Made by a program: the position numbers and the translations under genes. Positions 44,565-52,471 of a stretch of 64,000 nt of DNA are shown in pieces. Each line of letters starts with the position of its first letter. The first letter of the stretch is position 1. This stretch comes from JAKZVK01 sp965237575 (lineage in GTDB: Bacteria > Acidobacteriota > Terriglobia > Bryobacterales > UBA6623): assembly GCA_965237575.1 (NCBI GenBank), contig CBDEGI010000003.1:310001-374000 (forward strand), read 5' to 3'. The notes under the pieces were generated by a model. The model searched no databases, was not told where the DNA came from, and saw only the letters and a list, made by a program, of their open reading frames with translations.

Positions 44565-44840
44565 AGTGGGGTATCCATTTGACTCAGGTGACCACAACAT
44601 ACTGTGGTTGGCCATTGGCGGCCCCCGGAAAGGCTTGCCGATAGCACCACGTTTCCAAGCCTGCGATGGCCATGGCGCGTGCGTAATCCTTGATCGGCCC
44701 GAAACGCAGCCTCGTGGCCCAATTGCCTGCAGACCGGCGTCTGGCGCCCCAGGGTGCATTCTGGGTGCAGTGTGCTGGCGTCCATGGATCGACCAAACCA
44801 CAACGCCTAGGGGCTACCTGAGTCAAGTGGATACCCCATT
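44565..44840 (+). mobile_element. MITE-like element, copy C (276 bp), tandem to B
   Basis: Appears identical to copy B by eye and starts directly after the shared TCGGTAAA. A third TCGGTAAA lies at 44841-44848. The pattern flank-element-flank-element-flank suggests tandem duplication through recombination rather than two insertions. Confidence 0.9.
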
Positions 44841-44889
44841 TCGGTAAAAAAAGAGGGCCCTCTGGCTCCAGTCTGTGATGACCTCAGCG

Positions 44890-44968
44890 GCCCGCTCTAG
44901 ATAGGAGCGAAAGAGCGGGCTTGAACGGACGGTCCTCTCCTGACGGATTGCGTCAGGAGCTGCCGTTC
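44890..44968 (+). ncRNA. Candidate structured RNA upstream of the SIR2-RT cassette
   Basis: Two adjacent stem-loops. The first is GCCCGCTCT (44890-44898) with AGAGCGGGC (44912-44920), a perfect 9-bp stem. The second has an outer stem GAACGG (44923-44928) with CCGTTC (44963-44968) and an inner stem CTCCTGAC (44937-44944) with GTCAGGAG (44952-44959). Defence-type reverse transcriptases often use an upstream non-coding RNA. It is about 530 nt before the RT gene, on the same strand if transcribed that way. No retron msr/msd features (conserved terminal repeats, priming G) were identified, so this is a candidate only. Confidence 0.3.
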
Positions 44969-45254
44969 GCGGGGGAAGGTCGCTTACATATTTTCGGAGA
45001 GCAACATCGAAACTGCCTGCGCAGGAAACGGTCGTTGTTGGTCCGGCGATCTGTCCGCACCGGTCGTTCCCAGTATCAGGCTAGCACTCGTCTGTGGGGG
45101 TTCCGGGGTCGGCGGCGGGTCAAGTTGTTGAAGGGAAGGAGAATAAAGTTCTGGAAAATCCGTGATGCCGGGCCCGATGGGAGGTCAATACCACATCAAA
45201 CCCTCGATCCACAGATTACACAGATTCTCACAGATGAAACACTGGCAAGCCGGG

Positions 45255-45419
45255 CTATTGAGCCGTGAGGTAAGTCGTTTCGGGGACGCGGGTGAGTTGC
45301 TGTACCACCTGGTCGTTCAACAGGCCCGTGATGGCGAACGATTGGCCGGGCTTGAGGTCGATCGAGCGGTTGATCTGCCGCGTTACGATCGCCGGGACGG
45401 TGGTGGTCGAAGAAGATAG
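45255..45419 (-). pseudogene. Internal fragment of a secretin (type II/III secretion or pilus)
   Basis: The minus strand reads TTTVPAIVTRQINRSIDLKP followed by GQSFAITGLLNDQVVQQLTRVP, then stops at 45255-45257. The pattern (R-x-x-x-x-x-x-L-x-x-GQSFAI-GLL ... RVP) is the conserved secretin core seen in CpaC/PilQ-type proteins, where GLGDIPxLG would follow. Neither end of the gene is present. Confidence 0.6.
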
Positions 45420-45492
45420 GTTGGCGGTTGTTGCCCCGCTGAGTGAGGTGGTGCGGTTCGCCCACCGCCACCACCCGCGCGAGTCGGGCCAT
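45405..45492 (-). pseudogene. N-terminal fragment of a RAYT-type (Y1) transposase
   Basis: From ATG 45492 the minus strand reads MARLARVVAVGEPHHLTQRG and NNRQPIFF, the start of REP-associated tyrosine transposases, including the first histidine region. After about 30 residues it runs into the secretin fragment. The start codon lies 5 bp from the likely SIR2-RT start on the other strand. Such transposases mobilise short palindromic repeats, which are abundant in this window. Confidence 0.7.
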
Positions 45493-45496
45493 CGAG

Positions 45497-48232
45497 TTGT
45501 CGATACTCTACCATAGCCGTCTCAGAAGTCGTAGCCTGTCCCCGACTTCCCCCCGACTTCCCCTGGACTCGCTTGCCAGTCGGGAATCCCTGGTCACTCG
45601 AATAGTCACCGCCAATCGCAAAGTAGTCTTCTTGACCGGGGCGGCACTGTCGCAGCCGGACGGTGACAGTCCCGGCGTTCCAGGTGTGGAAGGAATGATC
45701 GAAACAATCCGGGAAATCATTCGGATTAACCGTCTCGATGAGCAGTTCGAGGACGCCCTCGACTCGCGAGATGGGCGATCGCGTTATCAGCGTGCCATGG
45801 CTTTTCTGAGCGACAACCTAGGCCCCCAAAGAGTTCGCTCCGTCGTCGAACGGTCGGTCCAGAGGGCTCGAAGAGTCGAAGACGAAAAGCCGCCATCGAG
45901 GGAATTGGAAGACGATCTCGAGTACTGGTACCTAAACACGGGCACCGCTGCTTTGGGTGAAATCATTTCAAAGCATAGCGACCAACTTGCATCGGTGCAG
46001 CTAACAGTCAATTTCGATCCGCTTCTTCACGTGGCGGTGCGGCTTGCAGGCGGGCAGGTTACGTACAGCGTCTTGAGCGACGACGGCACAGTACCCGACG
46101 AAGAGGGCGAGATTCCAGGCTCCGTCCGAATCGTCCATTTGCACGGCTTCTGGCGCGGGGACACGATGCATACAGTCGAGCAGCTAACGACCGCGCGCGA
46201 TAGGTTGCGTAAGACGCTAGGGAGGATTCTTGAAAAAAACCTCGTTGTAGTGGTTGGCTACAGTGGGTGGGACGATGTTTTCACCAGAAGTCTCGCGGAT
46301 GTCGTGCAGGATGCTGGGACCGATGTCGAGGTGGTCTGGTCCTGTTATTCAGAGGATGAAAGAAGCATACGCAACGAGTTCTCGTCCCTCTTCTCAAGAC
46401 TCCGGCCGGCAATCCTCAAAGGACGCTTCAAACCATACTCCGGTGTCGATTGCCACTGGCTCTTCCCCGAGCTGCTTTCCCGACTCGACTCCGGCGGAGC
46501 GCAACCGATCATCGCTGCGACCCGAGCTACTCCACGGGTCAACCGTGAAACGGCTGCTTCCGCGGCCGCCACTCGAGAGCCGTATCAAGGCGGCCCAAGT
46601 CGAGAGCACTTCGACAGAGCACTGCGAATTATTACCCAACACGGTGACACAGATATTTTTCCTTTTCCTGTCGAAAATACGATCTTTAGTGATCGCCCTG
46701 AGCAGATCGTCGCTCTACTGGAAGAGCTTCACGGCGACTTCAACAAACGGTTTACTGCGCACAGGGGTTTGTACGAAAGTGATTTCGTCGCAGCAGGCTA
46801 CTTTGGATTCCGCAGGGGAACCCAGATCGACCCACTCTGGAACGCCTATCTCTTGGGCCTGATTGTTTCGATCGGTAGCGAGATCGAGGCGGAACGGATC
46901 CCCATTAGCCACAAAGTCGTTTTCTCCTACCGTTTTCAGCTGGACGAGAAGCAAAACGATCTGTTCGTACGCGGAGACCCTTTGCCCGGTCCCACCAAGC
47001 CCACGGTACAACCGATGCGTGGTGTGGGATGGACCTCCTTTCACCGACACTCGATTGAGTTAGCCCGAAGAAACGAGATTACACATGTCGCCACTTGTGA
47101 TATCGCCGATTTCTATCGGCGTGTTCGGCACGAAGAACTTAGAGAAGTCCTCTTTCGTCTTGACGTCCCAGACGAAACGATCGAACGCATACGGCAGATT
47201 CTCGCACGGCTCTCAGGTGACATGCCCCACGGGCTGCCGATAGGTGGGGACGCGTCGAGGTTGTTGAGTGAACTTCTCCTCAATAGTTACGACAAGATAC
47301 TGCAACAGGAGGGAGTGCAATTCTGCCGTTTCGTCGACGATTATCATATCTTTGCCTCCAACGAGGAGGAGGCCTTCGATCATCTTGTCCTACTAGGAGA
47401 GAAGCTTGCTCATCGAGGTGGCCTGAACCTGCAGCGTGCCAAGACCCGCATTATGTCGGCTAAGGAGTTTGTCGCGACATCCATATATCGCCTGGAGTCG
47501 GAGCGCCATGCGTCGCAGAGGCACCGGCTGCTATCAATCAAGGTTCACTTCGATGCATACAGTCCGCGAGCCAAAGAAGATTTCGAGGAACTCAGGCAGC
47601 AGCTCGATGGCCTGCCGATAATACCGATGCTAACTCGGGAACTCGCGAAGTCGCGAATCGATAGTAAGGTCACCGAGCGTCTTGTCCGAGTCATGAAGGC
47701 TCTAAAACCCAGGGACCGCGACGCAGCGGTAAGGCTGTTGCTGGATAACCTAGAGCCGCTTTATCCCATTTTTCCTACGGTTGTGGTGCAGCTAAGAGCG
47801 GTCTTGGGGGAGCTACCAGAGGAGCTTAGGGCTACGGCGACGGGCGCGGTCCGTCGCCTGTTGAAGGATGGATCGCATGTGACCCGGATAGCGGTCCACA
47901 CTATGTTTGCCATGCGTATTCTTGCGTACGACTCGTCACCCGAGGCGGGAGGAGTGTTGACTAAGATCTACCACGTGAGCAGGAGTCAGTTGATAAAGCG
48001 GGATGTCGTGCTTATTATGGCGGCGCGGGGTGCGCGCGAGTGGATTGAGGACCTGATTGAAACTTTCGAAAGGCTGGGCCAGTGGGAGAGAAGTGCCCTC
48101 ATCATTGCTTCGCATTGCCTCCACGGAGGCCAGGCGTGGCGCTCAAAGATCCGTGACAGTCTGGGCCCTTTCGAGAAGGAGCTCGTCGGCTGGATTGATA
48201 GCCGCGAAAATGACTGGAGGATTCCGATTTGA
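45497..48232 (+). CDS. SIR2-reverse transcriptase fusion protein (candidate antiviral system)
   Basis: One 911-residue protein with three parts, numbered from the TTG at 45497. SIR2-like domain, about 40-330: VVFLTGAALS, TVNFDPLL (Asn 172), VHLHG (His about 216) and VVVGYSGWDD, the pattern of NAD-cleaving defence SIR2 proteins. Reverse transcriptase, about 375-660: motif A THVATCDIADFYRRV (Asp 535), motif B GLPIGGDASRLLSELLL, motif C CRFVDDYHIF (Asp 614/615) and LNLQRAKTRI. The rest (about 665-911) is helical and repeat-like, as in Abi/UG-type RTs. All catalytic residues needed appear present. The start is uncertain: no ATG precedes the SIR2 core, and TTG has no clear ribosome site. Codon use looks less GC-rich than its neighbours, suggesting transfer. 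The nuclease gene overlaps its stop by 4 nt. Confidence 0.88.
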   Translation: MSILYHSRLRSRSLSPTSPRLPLDSLASRESLVTRIVTANRKVVFLTGAALSQPDGDSPGVPGVEGMIETIREIIRINRLDEQFEDALDSRDGRSRYQRAMAFLSDNLGPQRVRSVVERSVQRARRVEDEKPPSRELEDDLEYWYLNTGTAALGEIISKHSDQLASVQLTVNFDPLLHVAVRLAGGQVTYSVLSDDGTVPDEEGEIPGSVRIVHLHGFWRGDTMHTVEQLTTARDRLRKTLGRILEKNLVVVVGYSGWDDVFTRSLADVVQDAGTDVEVVWSCYSEDERSIRNEFSSLFSRLRPAILKGRFKPYSGVDCHWLFPELLSRLDSGGAQPIIAATRATPRVNRETAASAAATREPYQGGPSREHFDRALRIITQHGDTDIFPFPVENTIFSDRPEQIVALLEELHGDFNKRFTAHRGLYESDFVAAGYFGFRRGTQIDPLWNAYLLGLIVSIGSEIEAERIPISHKVVFSYRFQLDEKQNDLFVRGDPLPGPTKPTVQPMRGVGWTSFHRHSIELARRNEITHVATCDIADFYRRVRHEELREVLFRLDVPDETIERIRQILARLSGDMPHGLPIGGDASRLLSELLLNSYDKILQQEGVQFCRFVDDYHIFASNEEEAFDHLVLLGEKLAHRGGLNLQRAKTRIMSAKEFVATSIYRLESERHASQRHRLLSIKVHFDAYSPRAKEDFEELRQQLDGLPIIPMLTRELAKSRIDSKVTERLVRVMKALKPRDRDAAVRLLLDNLEPLYPIFPTVVVQLRAVLGELPEELRATATGAVRRLLKDGSHVTRIAVHTMFAMRILAYDSSPEAGGVLTKIYHVSRSQLIKRDVVLIMAARGAREWIEDLIETFERLGQWERSALIIASHCLHGGQAWRSKIRDSLGPFEKELVGWIDSRENDWRIPI

Positions 48233-48927
48233 TCTCCGAGCGGCAGCTAGTCCGACAGCACCCATCGTTCTGGCGGGTCGCCATGCCCATGAGCCGTAGT
48301 TTCACGTCTTTCGTGGCCGGTCGAGATTTGTCCTACATGGCAGAGTTGCAGAGCGACGTCCTACCTGATCGTCGTGGACTCGTGAACGAGCTGGCATTCG
48401 GGCTCTTCGCCGAGGCTGTTCCTGGTCCAGTTTCGGGGCTCCGAGACGACACGATCATGGCTGTAGTATCGAGCACTGAGGAGTACCTCCGAGACCTCAC
48501 ACCCGGAGGCGACTGGATGGCCTCAGAAGGTGAACTTGAGGAGGCCACGACGCTTGCAGAGCGAATTGCGGCCTTCTTTGAGCTGAATCACAGAAAGGAA
48601 AAGGTGGAGGTTTTTCCGGAGTTTTGCGGCTGTGGCCTTTTGGAGCGCTGCCGCGGTGACGTGCTAGTTGGGCGCACACTGTTTGAGGTCAAGTCGGGAG
48701 CCAGAAGATTCCAGCTGGACGACCTCAGGCAGCTCGTGGTTTACGCTGCCCTTGACTATGCTGCCGGAAGAGCTCGGTTCTCGAATCTCGGGCTGCTCAA
48801 TCCACGGATGGGTTTGTACGCTAGATTCACCCCCGAAGAGGTCATTGAACGCACGGCGGCCAAGCCGCCGCACGAACTATATTCTGAGGTCATCGAGTTC
48901 GTGTCATCTGACCGCACGTCACGTTAG
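48229..48927 (+). CDS. PD-(D/E)XK-type nuclease-like protein, partner of SIR2-RT
   Basis: A 232-residue protein whose TTG start overlaps the SIR2-RT stop in TTGA, so translation is coupled. The region VFPEFCGCGLLERCRGDVLV, then TLFEVKSGARRF and DLRQLVVYAALDYA fits the PD-(D/E)XK core: Glu 131, Asp 144, Glu 153 and Lys 155, then a helix with the Gln-Leu often seen in RecB-like and Cas4-like members. The N-terminal 110 residues are unrecognised. There is no signal peptide or membrane helix. A plausible role is cleavage of nucleic acid, or recognition of RT product or phage DNA; that is inference. The alternative is a structural, inactive member, but the key acidic residues and lysine are there. 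Confidence 0.78.
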   Translation: MISERQLVRQHPSFWRVAMPMSRSFTSFVAGRDLSYMAELQSDVLPDRRGLVNELAFGLFAEAVPGPVSGLRDDTIMAVVSSTEEYLRDLTPGGDWMASEGELEEATTLAERIAAFFELNHRKEKVEVFPEFCGCGLLERCRGDVLVGRTLFEVKSGARRFQLDDLRQLVVYAALDYAAGRARFSNLGLLNPRMGLYARFTPEEVIERTAAKPPHELYSEVIEFVSSDRTSR

Positions 48928-49077
48928 AAACAGTTGGGGGCAGTTTGGGGCAAAAAGGCGGTGGGAAAAGTGGGGGACAGACTACTACTTTCGGCTACTA
49001 CTTTCTTGCCCGTAGGGTACCGACGTAATGGCGAACTTAATGGTGTGCTTCCACTGTCAGGTGGCGGGCAATCCGGG

Positions 49078-52000
49078 CTAGCGCGATCGCCCGCGCGAAG
49101 ATCCGCGAGAGCCGCCGCCGGAGCGTGAAGCCGACCCGCGGCTGCGAGAGACCGACCCGCCGCTGCTGCCCCTCGATCCTCCGCGCGACATCGAGCCTCC
49201 GCGTGACATCGACCCTCCGCGCGACATCGACCCTGAGCTGCGGGCCGTCGGCATCCGGCCGCGCGAGACAGAGCCCCGCGACCGGGCACTGGGCGCCCGC
49301 ATCGTGGGCATCCGCGAGGGCGAGACCGACCGCCCCGAGGGCATCGCCGAGCGTCCCCGTGAAACACTTCCAGAGCGGCTGCGCGGCGAACGCGACGAGG
49401 CTGAAGGCGCTCGGCTCGACCCTCCGCTCGACCGCCTGCTGCTCGACAGGGAGCGCCTCGATGACCCGGCGGTGGGCACTCGTGAGCGGCTACGCGGCGC
49501 GAAGCCGCCCGAACGGCGCGACGTGGTTGCAGAGGATGCGGATGAAGACGAACGACGCGCCGGCGCCGACGGCACCACACTGGCGCTCGACGACGATCGG
49601 CTCGACGACGGGCTCGAAACCCGCGACCGGCTGCGCGGGGTAAATCCTCGCGAGCTGCTCGAAGGGGTTGAGGAGGCGCCCCGCCGGGCTGAAGAGGCAC
49701 CCCTCGGGGTTGAGGGCGCACTCCTCGCCGTGCTCGCGGTCGGAGTGGCCGAACGGGCCCTGCTGCCGGTAACGCCCGTCCCACCGGTCGCGCCCGGCAC
49801 GCGGGAACGGCTGCGCGGCGCGAAACCACCTTGACGACCGCGCCGACTGCTCTGGCCCGAGGTGGTCGCTCGCGAGTTCGACGACGGAGTACCACCGGGA
49901 CTCACTCGCGAACGAGTCGCCGGAGCGACCGTCGAGCTTCGCCCCGGGTTTGTTCGTCCGGGGTTTGTTCGCCCGGGGTTCGTCTGGGGACGGCTTAGCT
50001 CAAACGTTCGGGTTGACGAACCGCCGCGTTGGCGGACTCGCATCTGCGGCTTGGTTGAACCCGTTGCCGCTCCGCTTGGCGTGGTCCTGGCGTTCGCCGC
50101 TCGGCGACCGCCGAACTGCCGCCAGGCGGACGTTCCGGAGATCGCCCCAGTCCGCGACCCACCGACACGGCTTCGCGTCGTCGCCGTGGGACTGCCCGAA
50201 GACCCTCCGCGCGTTGGCGCCAGGGAAGAGCTGCCGCGCTGCGTGCCCGCGGCTGTCCCCGTAGCTGTCCCCGTAGCCGTTCCCGTACCGCGTGACGTGG
50301 CGCGCGCCCGTGGGAAGCCTTGGAATCGGCCTTCTCTCGATGACCCTGTCGCGGCCGAGCGCGTGCGGTTGCCGCTCGAACCGGTCTGCGCAGCCGTCGC
50401 GCCGACTTGCGTCCCCGCAGCACGAGTCCCTCCAGCAGGAGTCCCCGCACCACGCCCCCGCGTTGTGGCCGGCTGCCGGGATGTCGCCCCCGACACCCTG
50501 CCGCGCGTGGCGGTTGACGTGGTCGCGGTTCGTGCCGTCCCTAGTGCGGATGGTGTTCGCACGATCGACGACGACCGAGTCGCCGAACCGGTTCGTGCCC
50601 GCGCCGTACCCGCAGCTCCCAGGCCCGCTGCACCCACTCCTGCGGTGCCGGCGCCGCGTCCGGTTACCGCGGCCCTTGTGCCACCGCCTGTGCCTCGGCT
50701 TCGGGTCCCCGCGAACTCACGCACCGAGCCGGCCACGCGCTCCTGCTGCTTCTGGAACGACGCTCGCTGGGCGGTTGCGCGACCGCGGTTCGTTGTGAAG
50801 AAACGCGTCCCCGAGTTCGAATTCGCCGAGGCGCGCCGGAAGTCGGTTGGCGACGCACTGCGGCCACGGCTTTCGGCCGAGGGCACGATCGGCAATCGGC
50901 CTCGCATCAGGCCCGCTTGGCGCAACTGTGACGGACGCAGGCTCTGCGGCGTGCCGACCCGTCCTCTCGCGAACGCTTCTCCGCGAATCGCCGACGCTCC
51001 GTTGCGGTGCCGCGCGTTGCGGTAGTTGTTGTAGATGTTGACGCTGTTGTCGACGTAGACCGAGTTGTGCCGCCCGCCGCCGCGGTGCCGGCCGTACCAG
51101 GGGTTGTAGCGCTCGCCCGGAGCCAGCGGAATCCAGCCGAAGTGACTGTAGCCGTAGTGATGGCCGCGTCCGAAACCGAACCCAAAGTTGAAGCCGTGCC
51201 CGCCGCCGTAGTGGCCGTAGCCGAAGAAGGCGACCAACGCCGGCCGCCAGTAGTGATGGCCGTAGTACGATCCCGGATACCAACCCCAGCCGTGGTGCGC
51301 GTGGTGGAACCACCGCCCGTAGTGGTAGGGCGCCCAGCCCCAGCGCTCGTAGCTCACCCAGGTCCAGCCGTAGTAGTCCACCCAGGTCCAACGGCCGGAG
51401 CGGTAGGGCGCCCAGCCGGCGGAAACGGTCGGAAACCAGGAGTTGCCGTATCCCGAAACGTACTGCCAGCGCCCCGCATCGTCTAGGTCTTCGGCGCCAT
51501 AGATGCTGCTGCTGAGCTTGCGGTAGCTCTCGGACTTCTGCAGACTCTTGTCGCGACGCTCGTTGAACTCGTCCCAGTTGTCTTTCGGGTCGGCCTTTTC
51601 GATCGCAAACTCGAGGGCCCCGTCAGACTTCTCCGCGCCGCGCCGCACCACCATCATGCGGCCCTGTTTGAGCGTCTCGATGCCCTGGGCGGAGGCAACC
51701 TCCGCTTGCCCTTTGCGAACGATGATTCGGACCAGGTCTTGCCCGATCACTTCGACGCGGTAGCGCCCGTTCTTGCCCGGACGGACCGCGACCAGCGGTG
51801 TCTCGAGATCGACATCCGCCTCGCCGCCGCGCAGTTCGCTGTAGCTCACCACGCCGCGTTCCACCTGGACACGGAACTGCTTGTTGCCCAGGTTCGCCAT
51901 GTGGACTTCGCTCGACTCATTGAGTCGGAGAAGGTTCGAGTAATCGAGCTGGACTTCGGCGCGTGACGCCGCACCGGTCGCGATGCGATCGCCCTCGACC

Positions 52001-52188
52001 ACGGGCGTGTTGACGGGCGCTTGGATCCAGTCGCCGGAATCCCCGCGCCGGATGGTGACATCGCCGTTGGTCAGGCTGACCCGCGCGACCCCCAAGGCGG
52101 GGCGGTCCTCCTCTTGGGCCCAGCCAAGCGGGGCCAGCAACAAGGCCGCCAAAGCGGCTCGTACTAGTAGGTTGCCGACGCGTGTCAT
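49078..52188 (-). CDS. FecR/DUF6600 protein with a giant Arg/Ser/Gly-rich tail
   Basis: A 1036-residue exported protein. ATG 52188 has AGGACAGGA just upstream and begins a signal peptide (VRAALAALLLAPLGWAQ). Residues 25-200 are FecR-like (VNTPVVEGDRIATGAASRAE; YSNLLRLNESSEVHMANL). Residues 255-400 are rich in Trp/Tyr/Gly/His (WAPYRSGRWTWVDYYGWTWV), typical of DUF6600. The last 550-600 residues are low complexity, mostly R, S, G, T and A, ending in SRG-type repeats, strongly basic and likely disordered. In other bacteria FecR proteins relay signals to ECF sigma factors, but none is encoded here. A TATAGT hexamer sits about 20 nt upstream on the minus strand. No neighbour shares its strand closely. 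Confidence 0.85.
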   Translation of the reverse strand: MTRVGNLLVRAALAALLLAPLGWAQEEDRPALGVARVSLTNGDVTIRRGDSGDWIQAPVNTPVVEGDRIATGAASRAEVQLDYSNLLRLNESSEVHMANLGNKQFRVQVERGVVSYSELRGGEADVDLETPLVAVRPGKNGRYRVEVIGQDLVRIIVRKGQAEVASAQGIETLKQGRMMVVRRGAEKSDGALEFAIEKADPKDNWDEFNERRDKSLQKSESYRKLSSSIYGAEDLDDAGRWQYVSGYGNSWFPTVSAGWAPYRSGRWTWVDYYGWTWVSYERWGWAPYHYGRWFHHAHHGWGWYPGSYYGHHYWRPALVAFFGYGHYGGGHGFNFGFGFGRGHHYGYSHFGWIPLAPGERYNPWYGRHRGGGRHNSVYVDNSVNIYNNYRNARHRNGASAIRGEAFARGRVGTPQSLRPSQLRQAGLMRGRLPIVPSAESRGRSASPTDFRRASANSNSGTRFFTTNRGRATAQRASFQKQQERVAGSVREFAGTRSRGTGGGTRAAVTGRGAGTAGVGAAGLGAAGTARARTGSATRSSSIVRTPSALGTARTATTSTATRGRVSGATSRQPATTRGRGAGTPAGGTRAAGTQVGATAAQTGSSGNRTRSAATGSSREGRFQGFPRARATSRGTGTATGTATGTAAGTQRGSSSLAPTRGGSSGSPTATTRSRVGGSRTGAISGTSAWRQFGGRRAANARTTPSGAATGSTKPQMRVRQRGGSSTRTFELSRPQTNPGRTNPGRTNPGRSSTVAPATRSRVSPGGTPSSNSRATTSGQSSRRGRQGGFAPRSRSRVPGATGGTGVTGSRARSATPTASTARSAPSTPRGASSARRGASSTPSSSSRGFTPRSRSRVSSPSSSRSSSSASVVPSAPARRSSSSASSATTSRRSGGFAPRSRSRVPTAGSSRRSLSSSRRSSGGSSRAPSASSRSPRSRSGSVSRGRSAMPSGRSVSPSRMPTMRAPSARSRGSVSRGRMPTARSSGSMSRGGSMSRGGSMSRGGSRGSSGGSVSRSRGSASRSGGGSRGSSRGRSR

Positions 52189-52377
52189 TGTCCTGTCCTC
52201 TGACACTATAGACGCAATCGGCTGCCCAATGGTTAACAAGCTGATAAAAAAAGACTTATACCGGGCTTTGTCATGCAGAAAAGCGGTGGAGAACCACCAC
52301 TGCGGCCGAAACGAACCAGCCGCGCGCGCCGGCAGAGACCCTTGTCGAGAAACGCCTCTCGACCCGCCACTTCGGAG

Positions 52378-52397
52378 CCGCGGACGGAAGTCCGCGG
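52378..52397. repeat. CCGCGGAC hairpin repeat
   Basis: CCGCGGAC-GGAA-GTCCGCGG, an 8-bp stem with a GGAA tetraloop, upstream of the FecR gene. A related copy (GCGGACGGAAGTCCGGGG) lies near 54128. Confidence 0.6.
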
Positions 52398-52471
52398 TCA
52401 GCCACCACCGGCGCAACACTTCAGTCTCGGCACAACTATGACGATCTCTAATGTGGGGACAGGCGGGCTAG

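Noticed and set aside
44281..44840. Open frames inside the MITE copies as transposase fragments
   Set aside because: They are open on both strands in several frames and match no transposase motif; the same frames appear in each copy only because the DNA is identical.
44850..45500. Retron msr/msd in front of the RT gene
   Set aside because: No pair of inverted repeats bracketing an msr-msd, no evident priming guanosine, and the RT motifs (FVDDY) look like UG/Abi rather than retron type. Kept only as an unspecified RNA candidate.
49862..51025. Plus-strand frame opposite the FecR tail
   Set aside because: Antisense of low-complexity Arg/Ser codons; no start signal or domain.
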